Source: Leptospira biflexa | GTDB lineage: Bacteria > Spirochaetota > Leptospiria > Turneriellales > DYLW01 | DNA length: 32,501 nucleotides | Direction of reading: 5' to 3' | Assembly (NCBI GenBank): GCA_020721865.1 | Contig: DYLW01000030.1 | Span: forward strand, 1-32,501 | In this document: in pieces, positions 16,667-25,717 of the stretch | How positions within the stretch are numbered: the first letter of the stretch is position 1 | How the letters are laid out: each line of letters opens with the position of its first letter | Program-made: the position numbers and the translations under genes | The notes under the pieces: generated by a model | Seen by the model: only the letters and a program-made list of their open reading frames with translations | Told to the model about the DNA's origin: nothing | Database searches by the model: none

Positions 16667-18685
16667 TTATTTCTTTAAATAAATTGCATCGTATTTTCGC
16701 AATCTGTAGATATCATTCACATTGTCCGGATATGCCCACAAGAGATCTTGTGAAATGCTTTTGATGGTCAGCCGGGAAAAAATTGACCGGTCACGATAAA
16801 CCGAAATAACGTCACCTTTCTTCAGGTTATCCCTGGTCCCAAGATTCACCAGAACCCCCATTGCCGGGTTGATCTGGATGATCCGGCCTTCTATGGGGAT
16901 ATCCTCTTCCAGTTTATCATGCAGAAAAAGGGCAATCTTTCGCAGATATCCCTTTCCGGTTGCCTTGAATCTATAATGTCCTCTTTCAATCCCGGTTTGA
17001 ATATCCAGAAGATGGGCACTCACTTCCAGGCCGTTGTTTATCTCCCTGTATTTTCCATGAACAATATAACGGAATTTATCTTTATTCAGATACGGATGGG
17101 ATGTTGTTAACTGGGCTGGTTGTATGATTTCTGAAACCGAATCCGGATGGAAAGTTCCTCCCATTCCCAGCGAAGATTTCTCCATGAGAGCACGGTACAA
17201 TCGTTGGTTTTCATGGTAGGGTAAAATTCTGATATGGCTGGACTCATGAAAGGAAAAATTCAACGTTTCCGCTATTGCCAGACCGGCGTCTGGATATTCC
17301 CCCATGGGGTCTTCCGGTTGAAAGTAGAAAATAAACAACGGATTTCTGGTCTTTAATTCTGGCGGATTTTTTATACCGGCTTTCCAAAAGAGGAGGTTCC
17401 TGCGGTAATTTATGTATTTTTCGTAAAGATCCGTATATTTGATATCATCCGAATGCTCTTTTAAGAAAAATAATTCTTTCTGCATATAGTAAATATCTTT
17501 TTTGCTGCGGTAATAGTCAAATAATTCATAATGAGGTTCAATATAATCCGGAAATAAAAATAAAGACCATCGCATTTCATAAATACCATGGGTTAATTGG
17601 TTGGAGAAAATCAGTTTTTTCCCGTAATCATAATGGTACCTGGCCCTGGCAATCAAATCCGGATGATTCTTTCCCTGGGTATCCAGAATACGGTTCCATT
17701 CATAGACAAACCGAATAATTTCATTATTAAAATCCTCATTGAGTAGTCTGGGATATATTTCCAGGCTTCGCTTCCGGTCACAGTATCCCATATAATACAG
17801 CGACTTACGGTGGTTGGGATTTATTTTCAGTACATTTTCAAAATATTTTACTGCTTCTCCGCAATTCCGGTTGATTGCATAAATGGTGCCCAGAAGGGAA
17901 TTCGCCGGAAGATAGTATGGATCATAGCCGATGGCATTTTCCAGCAAAGCTATGGATTCTGAAAACACAGAGGATGAGCTATCCTCCATGAATTCATTGC
18001 CGGAAAACACCAGATGTCTTTTTAACTCCACTTCCGCCAGAAGGACAAACAACCCTGGCTCCTCTGGTTTGATTCGCTTTGCTTTCTGGAAATAAGAGCC
18101 AGCAAGATCATATCTTTTCTGGAGGGTATAGATCTCTCCAAGGGTAATATAGGATTCAAAGTGAGAAGGATTGGACTGGATAATCTTTTTTAATTTACTC
18201 TCTGCCAGATGCAACCTTTTATCCAAGATATGTATTTTTGCTATCAAATAATTTAACTGGGAATTATACGGAGAAATCTGGATTCCTTCATTCAGAATAC
18301 GCCGGGATGCCTCATAGTTTTTCATTTCATAAAGAACAGAAGCCAGCTCATAAAGCATGGGAATATCTTTTTTATTCAAGGAATATGCTTTCTTCAAATA
18401 CTGGAGGGATTCCGGGTATGCCTCCGTTTCCCTTAAAACTTTTCCCAAGGCGATCAATGAAGGCAGATAATTTGGATTCACCTGAAGACTTTTTTTATAT
18501 AATTGAATGGACGCCAGAATCTGTCGCTGCGTATATTCGTTATCTCCCTGGGCTTTATAATATACCGCTTTGGGCTCATTTGCTATTACATACATTCCGG
18601 TAAATAAAATCATCATAGTCAGGAAATACCGGAACAGATTCAAGTAAATTTCTGTTCCGAAATGTTTACGGAATGAAGTAACCAT
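16667..18685 (-). CDS. Exported TPR protein
   Basis: 672 residues from the ATG at 18685, chosen because GGAAGGAAAATT gives a Shine-Dalgarno there; an ATG 15 nt upstream exists. A signal sequence or anchor covers about residues 10-32. Tetratricopeptide repeats run to about residue 330 (ILASIQLYKKSLQVNPNYLP and later YITLGEIYTLQKRYDLAGSY). The C-terminal 200 residues are different; the last 80 (GVLVNLGTRDNLKKGDVISV) resemble the beta-barrel end of FlgT-like proteins. It is probably periplasmic and a protein-interaction scaffold. The start overlaps the end of the NHL/vWA gene by 20 nt, so both form an operon and probably work together. Confidence 0.8.
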   Translation of the reverse strand: MVTSFRKHFGTEIYLNLFRYFLTMMILFTGMYVIANEPKAVYYKAQGDNEYTQRQILASIQLYKKSLQVNPNYLPSLIALGKVLRETEAYPESLQYLKKAYSLNKKDIPMLYELASVLYEMKNYEASRRILNEGIQISPYNSQLNYLIAKIHILDKRLHLAESKLKKIIQSNPSHFESYITLGEIYTLQKRYDLAGSYFQKAKRIKPEEPGLFVLLAEVELKRHLVFSGNEFMEDSSSSVFSESIALLENAIGYDPYYLPANSLLGTIYAINRNCGEAVKYFENVLKINPNHRKSLYYMGYCDRKRSLEIYPRLLNEDFNNEIIRFVYEWNRILDTQGKNHPDLIARARYHYDYGKKLIFSNQLTHGIYEMRWSLFLFPDYIEPHYELFDYYRSKKDIYYMQKELFFLKEHSDDIKYTDLYEKYINYRRNLLFWKAGIKNPPELKTRNPLFIFYFQPEDPMGEYPDAGLAIAETLNFSFHESSHIRILPYHENQRLYRALMEKSSLGMGGTFHPDSVSEIIQPAQLTTSHPYLNKDKFRYIVHGKYREINNGLEVSAHLLDIQTGIERGHYRFKATGKGYLRKIALFLHDKLEEDIPIEGRIIQINPAMGVLVNLGTRDNLKKGDVISVYRDRSIFSRLTIKSISQDLLWAYPDNVNDIYRLRKYDAIYLKK

Positions 18686-20753
18686 AATTTTCCTTCCCAT
18701 CTCTTCCCTGCACCCTTACCTTAATGGATAAATCCACATACTGGCCTTTCCAGTTTGCTGGAATGGGGCTTTTATAGGAAATAACATAGCTTTTTTCTTT
18801 ATATTCCCGCAGCTTTTGCTTCAGTTCGGTCAGATTTTCATAGGAATAAAAATAGTACCCGCCGGTTTTCTGTGCTATCGTCTGCAATCTTTCTATGTTT
18901 GCCTTGTAACCGTCCACCTCTGGATTCTGAAAATTGATTATATGGATTTTAATATTATGAACCACCCCATAGTTTTCAATCTGAGTCAGAGGAATCCTTT
19001 CGGATTCTGTGAGACTGCCATCGGTAATCCAGATCACACTGCGGTTTCCTCTTCTGGGCAATAACTGGGTTATGGACCAGTAAAGGGCTTCACCGGATTT
19101 GTCAGGAGTCTGAGAAATTTCATCTTCAAATTTATTTTTATCCGTCAGGTTGCCCTTTAATCCCAGAAAAGAATTTGTCCATGATGTTTCCTGGGAATAA
19201 TCGGTGGAATATCCCACGATCATTATCTGGTCTTTTTCCCGCATGTCTTTAAAGAGGAAATCAGAAATCCATTGCAATATTTCCATGTATTCTTTCATGC
19301 GGGCTGAGCGGGAAACCAGAACCACCCATTGGTCATTGTTGGAAAACTGCTTCAGGTAATCCAGATTCACCATTCCCGGAATGCCGTTATTTTCCCGGAT
19401 CTGGAAATTATCCGAGTTCAGGTTGAGAATATAGTTACCCAAATGGTCTTTCACGTTGACCCAAATGCCGATGTGTGGAAATCTGTTCACATCGATCCTC
19501 TCAACCCATACATTGAGATTGGAATACAGGAATTCCTCCGGAACAAAATGATACACAGAATGGGTGCCCATATCGGCAACATACATATTACCATACTGGT
19601 CAATAAACGCCGAATAAGGTCGCTGAAAATATACCATCTGGTTTGTCTCTTCGTCCCTGTACGCATTGATTGTTTTCACTTCGTTGGTGGATTGGTTCAT
19701 CGTCACAATTCCCCTGGATTCATCCCCCACAATCATCAGGTTTCTTTTTTTATCAAAAAACAGGTGCCTGGGTTTTTCCAGACTACCCTCCCCTTCAAAG
19801 CGGAGAAAATTTCCGTACTCATCAAAAACCACAAGCCGCTGGTTATCCGGTTCGGAAACGTAAATCTGATGATCCGGGGTACAGGCCACCCCAAACGGAT
19901 TTCTGAGTTCGATTTCTCCGGATATGGCAGAAAATTCCATATTGAAGGTTCCGTCTGCGGCAATTTTCTGGATCCGATTGTTCCCGGAATCCGCCACATA
20001 GAAAAAATTATTGCAGTATGCAATGCCGGCAGGACCATGAAATTCCAACTTCCCGCTCCCGGCTTTACCCAAAGGGGTGGGATCATTCAGTATCGGTATT
20101 TTATCATTCAAATTCATTCGATAGATTTTGTCATTTTTTAAATCTGTGATCCACAAATCTTTTCCATCCCCGGCGGCTCCGGCGGGAATCCCCAGTTTTT
20201 CGGCTATTCTGCGTTTATTGGATACAAATTGATAATTATTATTTATTTCAATGACACTGCCCACTCCCAATTGCCCCTGGCTCAGCAATATGATGGAATC
20301 CCTGCCGGAATCTGTTACTTGCATGGGATAAGAAAACCGGAAACCCCGCCGTGGTTTGAGGATGGATTTCATAAACCAGTTTTCACTCTGTTCCATCCCG
20401 GCGGAAAGAATATTGCGGAGGTGGACATCCAGAGAGGGATCATAAACCCCCATTTCTGATAAAAGTTTCCATTCGGAGATGGCTTCATCCACCTGCCCGG
20501 AGGAAAACAGGGCACTTCCCAGCATTTTTCTGGCCAGCGAAAATTCAGGATTATAGGAAAGGGCTTCCAGAAAATAATCAATGGATGCTTTGTACTGGTA
20601 ACTGTTATAAAGGTTAAAACCTTTCTGGAATGCCTCTCTGGATCTATTCTGTTTTGTCCCGGTTCCGGGATAAAAATAGGCATAGGTAAAGCCTGCGACA
20701 GAAAGGATGGCAGCCACAATAAGGATCTTTTTATAGCCCGAAAGCTTTTTCAT
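18666..20753 (-). CDS. Membrane-anchored TPR/NHL-repeat protein with a degenerate vWA domain
   Basis: 695 residues from the ATG at 20753. The longer frame to 20840 only adds 29 basic residues, so I prefer the shorter start (MKKLSGYKK), which leads directly into a membrane helix (ILIVAAILSVAGFTYAYF). A TPR pair lies at about 50-110. NHL-type beta-propeller repeats span about 170-420 (FHGPAGIAYCNNFFYVADSG and NRIQKIAADGTF). A von Willebrand A-like domain lies at about 470-660. Its metal-binding motif is broken: the Asp-x-Ser-x-Ser position reads S481-R482-S483-A484-R485. It probably binds proteins or glycans outside the inner membrane. The TPR gene follows with a 20-nt overlap. Confidence 0.8.
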   Translation of the reverse strand: MKKLSGYKKILIVAAILSVAGFTYAYFYPGTGTKQNRSREAFQKGFNLYNSYQYKASIDYFLEALSYNPEFSLARKMLGSALFSSGQVDEAISEWKLLSEMGVYDPSLDVHLRNILSAGMEQSENWFMKSILKPRRGFRFSYPMQVTDSGRDSIILLSQGQLGVGSVIEINNNYQFVSNKRRIAEKLGIPAGAAGDGKDLWITDLKNDKIYRMNLNDKIPILNDPTPLGKAGSGKLEFHGPAGIAYCNNFFYVADSGNNRIQKIAADGTFNMEFSAISGEIELRNPFGVACTPDHQIYVSEPDNQRLVVFDEYGNFLRFEGEGSLEKPRHLFFDKKRNLMIVGDESRGIVTMNQSTNEVKTINAYRDEETNQMVYFQRPYSAFIDQYGNMYVADMGTHSVYHFVPEEFLYSNLNVWVERIDVNRFPHIGIWVNVKDHLGNYILNLNSDNFQIRENNGIPGMVNLDYLKQFSNNDQWVVLVSRSARMKEYMEILQWISDFLFKDMREKDQIMIVGYSTDYSQETSWTNSFLGLKGNLTDKNKFEDEISQTPDKSGEALYWSITQLLPRRGNRSVIWITDGSLTESERIPLTQIENYGVVHNIKIHIINFQNPEVDGYKANIERLQTIAQKTGGYYFYSYENLTELKQKLREYKEKSYVISYKSPIPANWKGQYVDLSIKVRVQGRDGKENYGYFIP

Positions 20754-20778
20754 AGCTTTATTATGTCTCTTTATTATT

Positions 20779-20807
20779 CGTTTACCAGAAACGGAATGGT
20801 TTGTCAA
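20779..20807 (-). promoter_or_regulatory. Candidate promoter of the NHL/vWA-TPR operon
   Basis: On the minus strand TTGACA (20807-20802) is a perfect -35, and TAAACG (20784-20779) lies 17 nt downstream, a poor -10. An alternative is CATAAT (20765-20760), 6 nt before the ATG at 20753, which would give an almost leaderless mRNA. No Shine-Dalgarno is visible near that ATG. Confidence 0.3.
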
Positions 20808-20918
20808 GCGGTTTATTCCCATCGGCCACCGTCCCCGCATTATTGCTGAATAATTATGTTTGACTTCTCATATTTAATTCAGCAAAGTCCCAAAAAGAAA
20901 AAAACAAAAGGAACAACC

Positions 20919-22850
20919 ATGAAATCAGACAACACCCATATTATGCTGGCCAACGATTTCAACCTGTCTGGCGATATTATCCCCAGCGTGATAATCCAGA
21001 CCGTAAAAAAGATTCCCAGGAACGAAGCATATCAATACAGGGAAAAATCCGGCAAATGGAAAACGGCCACTTGGCTCGAAACTCTGGAAAACATCCTGAA
21101 TCTGGCCGTTGCTCTGGCAGAATCCGGATTGAAGCCGGGCGATAAAGTAGCATTGATAGCAGACAACCGTTATGAGTGGATTCTTGCGGATATGGCTCTC
21201 CAGTTTAACGGCTGCGTGAGCGTGCCCCGTGGTTCTGATTCCACCGAAGAGGAACTTTCTTACATAATGAACCATTCGGAATCCCGGATGATTATAGCAG
21301 AAAACAATGTGGTTACGCAAAAAGTATTCAACTACGCCCGGAAAAATAACATTTCCAAAGTGGTGGTGATGGACATGGCCGGAGTCAATGACCCATTGGC
21401 CGTATCTTTTGAGAAACTTATGGAAAGCGGTGCTGCTCTGCGTCCCAAATGGGAAAATGAAATTGTAAACCGATTAAAATCCCTGAAAAAAGAAGATATT
21501 TATACCATAATTTATACGTCCGGAACCACCGGGGTTCCCAAAGGCGTGATGGCAACTCATGGAAATATAATCCACCAGATTAAGGAAGTTCCTCCATTCC
21601 GGGGTATGGTTTTTGGCAAAGACCGATGGCTGTCCATTCTGCCCGTCTGGCATGTATTTGAAAGAACCGCAGAATATATCACCATCGCCACCGGAGGAAA
21701 AACCATCTACACCAATATCCGCAATTTAAAAAATGATATACGGGAACAGAAACCCACACTGATGGCATCGGCTCCCCGGCTTTGGGAGACGGTCTATCTG
21801 GGTATCCAGAAGACCATTGATTCCGGCTCCGGGGTTAAAAAAGTTTTGTTCCATATTGCCTATAACTTATCCAGTTTCAAAGGAAGGGTGATCCGTTTTC
21901 TGAAGGGCAATGAGCTCCACCAGAAAAAACCCAATCCCATTATTAATTTTTTGCGGGGCATTTTATACATTCTGGGGCTCATTCCTGCGTATCCATTTTA
22001 TTTGCTTTTTGATTTTATTGTTCTCTCCAAGATTCGGGCGGCCACCGGCGGAAAATTAAAGGCAACCATTTCCGGAGGAGGAGCCCTGCCCCGTCATGTG
22101 GATGAATTTTTCAATAATATTGGTATTCCTGTACTGGAAGGGTACGGTATGACGGAAACCTCACCGGTTATTGCTGCCCGTGACCTGAAAAATCTGGTCA
22201 TTGGCTCTGTGGGAAGAATCATAAAAGATGTGTCCGTGGAGATTCGGGATTTTGAAGGGAAGCCGCTCTCCCGTGGTGAGAAAGGAATTGTCTGGGTTAA
22301 GGGTCCCAATGTGATGAAGGGCTATTATAAAATGCCGGAAAAAACAGGGGAGACCATCATTAACGGATGGCTCAATACCGGGGATATGGGATTTATCAGC
22401 TTTAACAATACCCTTACTCTCACCGGACGTGCCAAGGATACCATTGTGCTTCTGTCCGGAGAGAATATTGAACCGGGCCCCATAGAAGAAAAACTGATCC
22501 AGAGCCGTTACATAGACATGGTAATGATCACCGGGCAGGATAAAAAATATCTCACCTGTATCATCTATCCAAATCTGGAAGCTCTGGCGGAAAAAATGTC
22601 CGTGGATCCATCCGTTCTGACCATTGAAAGAATATCTGATGAGAAAGAAGTGAGAGAGCTTTTCCTCACGGAGATTAAGACATATACATCTTCAGAATTC
22701 GGGTTTAAATATTTTGAAAAAGTCCAGGATTTTCGCTTTGCGGACAAACCCTTTGAAGTGGGGGATGAAATCACCAGCCTGGGTAAAATGAAACGACACA
22801 TTATCACGGAAAAATACGCAAAAAAAATCGCATCCATGTACGAAAACTGA
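20919..22850 (+). CDS. Long-chain acyl-CoA synthetase (AMP-forming)
   Basis: 643 residues. The start at 20919 is set by AAAGGA 6 nt upstream; an in-frame ATG at 20856 lacks one. The AMP-binding signature YTSGTTGVPKGVMATHGN is near residue 197, GYGMTETSPV near 407, and the hinge region LNTGDMGF precedes the C-terminal domain with KRHIITEKYAKKI. The long insert with KVLFHIAYNLSSFKGR is typical of FadD-type enzymes acting on long-chain fatty acids, loading them as adenylates and then CoA thioesters. It is cytosolic or membrane-associated. It leads a tight four-gene operon with a metallo-hydrolase, zinc-ribbon protein and heptose enzyme, gaps of 2, 0 and -4 nt. The link between these functions is not obvious. 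Confidence 0.92.
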   Translation: MKSDNTHIMLANDFNLSGDIIPSVIIQTVKKIPRNEAYQYREKSGKWKTATWLETLENILNLAVALAESGLKPGDKVALIADNRYEWILADMALQFNGCVSVPRGSDSTEEELSYIMNHSESRMIIAENNVVTQKVFNYARKNNISKVVVMDMAGVNDPLAVSFEKLMESGAALRPKWENEIVNRLKSLKKEDIYTIIYTSGTTGVPKGVMATHGNIIHQIKEVPPFRGMVFGKDRWLSILPVWHVFERTAEYITIATGGKTIYTNIRNLKNDIREQKPTLMASAPRLWETVYLGIQKTIDSGSGVKKVLFHIAYNLSSFKGRVIRFLKGNELHQKKPNPIINFLRGILYILGLIPAYPFYLLFDFIVLSKIRAATGGKLKATISGGGALPRHVDEFFNNIGIPVLEGYGMTETSPVIAARDLKNLVIGSVGRIIKDVSVEIRDFEGKPLSRGEKGIVWVKGPNVMKGYYKMPEKTGETIINGWLNTGDMGFISFNNTLTLTGRAKDTIVLLSGENIEPGPIEEKLIQSRYIDMVMITGQDKKYLTCIIYPNLEALAEKMSVDPSVLTIERISDEKEVRELFLTEIKTYTSSEFGFKYFEKVQDFRFADKPFEVGDEITSLGKMKRHIITEKYAKKIASMYEN

Positions 22851-22852
22851 CC

Positions 22853-23809
22853 ATGAAACTCACATTCTGGGGAGTGAGGGGTTCACTCCCAATGCCCATA
22901 ACCTATGATATTGTTCAGAAAAAGATAAAAACCGTGATGCGTCTGGCCCGTCCCTCTGATATTTTATCCGAGGAAGCCATTGAAAAGTTTCTGGATTCCC
23001 TTCCTTTCTCCATTTCCGGGACTTATGGGGGCAACACCACCTGCGTGGAAATACGCACGGATGATGATACCGTTTTCATAATAGACGCCGGCAGCGGAAT
23101 ACGTCCTCTGGGCAGCCGGCTTTTAGCGGAAGAAAGATTCCGGGGAAAAGGCATCATCAATCTATTCATGACCCATTCCCACTGGGATCATATTATGGGG
23201 CTTTTGTTTTTTACTCCCATTTACATTCCCGGAAACCTGGTCCGTTTTTACAGTGCATTCCCGGATATGGAACAAAGGCTCCGCTACCAACAGGTGGATA
23301 CTCATTTTCCCGCAGGTTTTGACTCCCACATGATGGCAAAAAAAGAATTTTACCATCTCTCTGAAAAACAACCCAGCATCATTGAAGGCGTAAAAGTATC
23401 CAGCAAAGAGCTGAACCATCCGGGAAAATCCTATGCGTATAAATTTGAACAGAATGGGAAAAACATCATTTTTGCCTCTGACGCAGAATTCAACTTAGAT
23501 AATCTGGACGGAGTGGCTGAATATGTGGAGTTTTTCCGTGGAGCGGATATTTTAATCTTTGATACGCAGTACACCTTGGCGGAATCCTTTCAGAAAATTG
23601 ACTGGGGACACAGCTCCGCCCAGATGGCCACGGATATTGCCCTTAAAAGCGAAGTAAAAAAACTGGTGCTTTTTCACCATGACAATTCTTATGATGATGA
23701 AAAGATGGACGCCGTGGTCTTACAGGCTGCCCAGTACCGGGAAATGGCCGCTCCCGGAAGCCAGCTTCAGATATTGCCCGCCTATGAAGGCCTGGAAGTG
23801 GTTCCATAG
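22853..23809 (+). CDS. Metallo-beta-lactamase-fold hydrolase
   Basis: 318 residues, one MBL domain with GVRGSLPMP at the start, GGNTTCVEI, IDAGSGIRPLG, and the zinc motif H108-S-H110-W-D112-H113. Later ligand candidates are H in KELNHPG, D in FASDAEF and H in LVLFHHDNSYDD. The GVRGS...GGNTTC pattern is a widespread cytosolic MBL group, some members of which bind or hydrolyse nucleotides; the substrate here is unknown. A helical insert at about 23-50 is unusual for the compact type. It begins 2 nt after the acyl-CoA synthetase gene and ends at the start of the zinc-ribbon gene. Confidence 0.85.
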   Translation: MKLTFWGVRGSLPMPITYDIVQKKIKTVMRLARPSDILSEEAIEKFLDSLPFSISGTYGGNTTCVEIRTDDDTVFIIDAGSGIRPLGSRLLAEERFRGKGIINLFMTHSHWDHIMGLLFFTPIYIPGNLVRFYSAFPDMEQRLRYQQVDTHFPAGFDSHMMAKKEFYHLSEKQPSIIEGVKVSSKELNHPGKSYAYKFEQNGKNIIFASDAEFNLDNLDGVAEYVEFFRGADILIFDTQYTLAESFQKIDWGHSSAQMATDIALKSEVKKLVLFHHDNSYDDEKMDAVVLQAAQYREMAAPGSQLQILPAYEGLEVVP

Positions 23810-24016
23810 ATGAAGAAGAATACGGAATCCACCGAACCAGGACAGTTGTACACCTGTGCAAGGTGCCATAAGCCCACGGAAACACTTTATCAGGATTTTC
23901 TCTGCCGGGATTGTGCTATGGAAATCCTGAATGCAAAAAAGAAAATTATCAATGACACCCATCCTCTCTCCGCCCGGAACGAACCAGTTTCCATGGATAT
24001 TCCATTGTCATCATGA
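23810..24016 (+). CDS. Small zinc-ribbon-like protein
   Basis: 68 residues. Two Cys-x-x-Cys knuckles (CARC near residue 16 and CRDC near 32) about 13 residues apart form a probable zinc ribbon. The C-terminal half is polar. There is no enzyme motif. The start follows the previous stop without a gap (TAGATG) and the end overlaps the next ATG by 4 nt, so it is embedded in an operon and very likely real. Its role may be binding to a partner encoded in the same operon, but that is a guess. Confidence 0.65.
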   Translation: MKKNTESTEPGQLYTCARCHKPTETLYQDFLCRDCAMEILNAKKKIINDTHPLSARNEPVSMDIPLSS

Positions 24017-25071
24017 AAAAGAAAAAAGAAAAAAAACATAAAAAGAAAATAATTTTTCTGGACAGGGATAACACCCTCAATTATGATCCGGGTTATCTGG
24101 GTAATCCGGAAGAAGTTCGCATCCTACCCGGTGTCAAAGAATCCCTGCACCTCCTCTCCAGAATGGGTTATGAATTCATTGTACTCAGCAACCAGTCCGG
24201 AATCTCCCGTGGTTATATAAGCGAAGAGGATGTGGACAAAGTGAACCAGAGAATCTCCCAGAAACTTGCCCCGGTGAAAATTCTTCGCTACTATATCTGC
24301 CCGCATCGGGATGAGGACAACTGTCCTTGCCGGAAACCCTCTGCCGGACTACTGGAAAAAGCTCTGGCCGATTACCGGATTTCGCTAACGGATTCCTATA
24401 TGGTTGGTGACCGCTTCCGGGATTTAACTCCGGGAGAAAAGTTTGGCATTCCGGGGGTGTTAATAAAAAGAGAGGGAGCCACCGATGAGGACGCGGGAAT
24501 CCAGCCTCCCGGAAATATGGTTTTTTCCACATCATCCTTTGAAGAAGCCGCCCGCTACATTATAGAAAACGGCTTTGAGCAGAATTTCAGAAAAAAAATA
24601 TTCTCCGGAGTAAATGATATAGCGTTCAAAAACAGACTGGCACGTTATAAGCTTTCCGGCAAAAAGATCGTATTCACAAACGGAGTTTTTGATATTCTGC
24701 ATACCGGGCATATCCAGTATCTCTACCAGGCATCCCGGCTGGGGAAGAAGCTGATTATTGGACTGAACGCAGATTCCACCGTAAAAAAGCTAAAAGGGAA
24801 AGACCGCCCGGTGAACTCCTTTTTTGACCGGGCCATCCATCTGGCAGCCCTGGATTTTGTGGATGCGGTATTTTCCTTTTCCGAGGACACCCCGGTGGAA
24901 GCCATCAAAGTGATCCAGCCGGACATCCATGTAAAAGGCGGGGATTATAAAAAAGAAGACCTTCCGGAGTATTCCACGGTACAATCCTATGGAGGGGAAA
25001 TTGAGATACTGCCTTTCCGGAACGGATATTCCACCACGTCCATCATCCGGAAAATCCGGAATGGAAAATAA
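24013..25071 (+). CDS. Fusion of GmhB-type heptose phosphatase and HldE-type nucleotidyltransferase
   Basis: 352 residues in two domains. Residues 12-175 are a HAD phosphatase of the GmhB/histidinol-phosphatase class: nucleophile motif D17-R18-D19, SNQSGI, and a zinc loop CPHRDEDNCPCRKP, then GDRFRDL. Residues about 205-352 are a RfaE/HldE C-terminal cytidylyltransferase-like domain with TNGVFDILHTGH (H230-x-x-H233) and the C-terminal GYSTTSIIRKI. GmhB removes the C7 phosphate of heptose bisphosphate and the second domain adds AMP, giving ADP-heptose for LPS or glycan. The two steps are consecutive, so the fusion is logical. The kinase domain of HldE is absent. The start overlaps the zinc-ribbon gene by 4 nt. 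The exact sugar is inferred. Confidence 0.88.
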   Translation: MKKKKEKKHKKKIIFLDRDNTLNYDPGYLGNPEEVRILPGVKESLHLLSRMGYEFIVLSNQSGISRGYISEEDVDKVNQRISQKLAPVKILRYYICPHRDEDNCPCRKPSAGLLEKALADYRISLTDSYMVGDRFRDLTPGEKFGIPGVLIKREGATDEDAGIQPPGNMVFSTSSFEEAARYIIENGFEQNFRKKIFSGVNDIAFKNRLARYKLSGKKIVFTNGVFDILHTGHIQYLYQASRLGKKLIIGLNADSTVKKLKGKDRPVNSFFDRAIHLAALDFVDAVFSFSEDTPVEAIKVIQPDIHVKGGDYKKEDLPEYSTVQSYGGEIEILPFRNGYSTTSIIRKIRNGK

Positions 25072-25074
25072 ACA

Positions 25075-25102
25075 TTGACATTGCCGGGTTAATATTTACT
25101 AT
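25075..25102 (+). promoter_or_regulatory. Promoter of the DUF4389-M48 operon
   Basis: A perfect TTGACA (25075-25080) with TACTAT (25097-25102, 4 of 6) 16 nt downstream. A strong GGAGG Shine-Dalgarno follows, 4 nt before the ATG at 25127. Confidence 0.6.
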
Positions 25103-25126
25103 CCTCCAAAATACAATGGAGGTTTT

Positions 25127-25714
25127 ATGCAAATGAATATGGTGATCCAACGCCAGGAAAAATACAGTAGAGGAGAGCTTTTACTGCGGAGTTTTTTTGG
25201 TGTTTTTTATATTATGATTCCACATCTGGTGGTGATGGTGTTTATTGGTATTTACACCCAGATATTGTCCATAATTGCCTGGTGGGTAATTTTATTTACC
25301 GGTAAGTACCCATTGGGCTGGTTTGAAACCCAGGTTAATATGCTCAAATGGAGTATCCGTCTGTACGCCCGCCTGTGGAATCTTTCCGATGGGTATCCCG
25401 CCATCGGCCTGAATGGAACGGATGATAAAACGTCTTTGGAAGTGGAATATCCGGAAACATTAAGCAGAGGACTTTTGCTTCTGAGAACATTTTTTGGGTT
25501 TTTCTATGTGATGATTCCGCACGGGGTTGTTCTGTATCTGCGCATGATCGCCAGCCAGATCATTATGTTCATTGCCTGGTGGGTGGTGCTGTTTACCGGC
25601 AGTTATCCGGAAAGTATGCATGAATTCAACGTGGGTACCATTCGTTACATGATTCGCCTGAGTCTTTATCTGGGCAATATGACGGATAAATACCCACCCT
25701 TCAGCGGAAAATAA
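25127..25714 (+). CDS. Membrane protein with two tandem DUF4389 units
   Basis: 195 residues made of two similar halves of about 85 residues. The first has LLLRSFFGVFYIMIPHLVVM and IIAWWVILFTGKYP. The second has LLLRTFFGFFYVMIPHGVVL and FIAWWVVLFTGSYP. Each half is predicted to hold two membrane helices and matches the DUF4389 pattern, so the gene arose by internal duplication. DUF4389 proteins have no known function. A strong Shine-Dalgarno and promoter precede it. It is followed after 3 nt by another membrane protein and then an M48 protease, a likely operon concerned with the membrane. Confidence 0.85.
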   Translation: MQMNMVIQRQEKYSRGELLLRSFFGVFYIMIPHLVVMVFIGIYTQILSIIAWWVILFTGKYPLGWFETQVNMLKWSIRLYARLWNLSDGYPAIGLNGTDDKTSLEVEYPETLSRGLLLLRTFFGFFYVMIPHGVVLYLRMIASQIIMFIAWWVVLFTGSYPESMHEFNVGTIRYMIRLSLYLGNMTDKYPPFSGK

Positions 25715-25717
25715 ACA

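Noticed and set aside
20856..20918. Upstream ATG for the acyl-CoA synthetase
   Set aside because: The ATG at 20919 has AAAGGA at the right distance. The extra residues are Lys-rich and not family-like.
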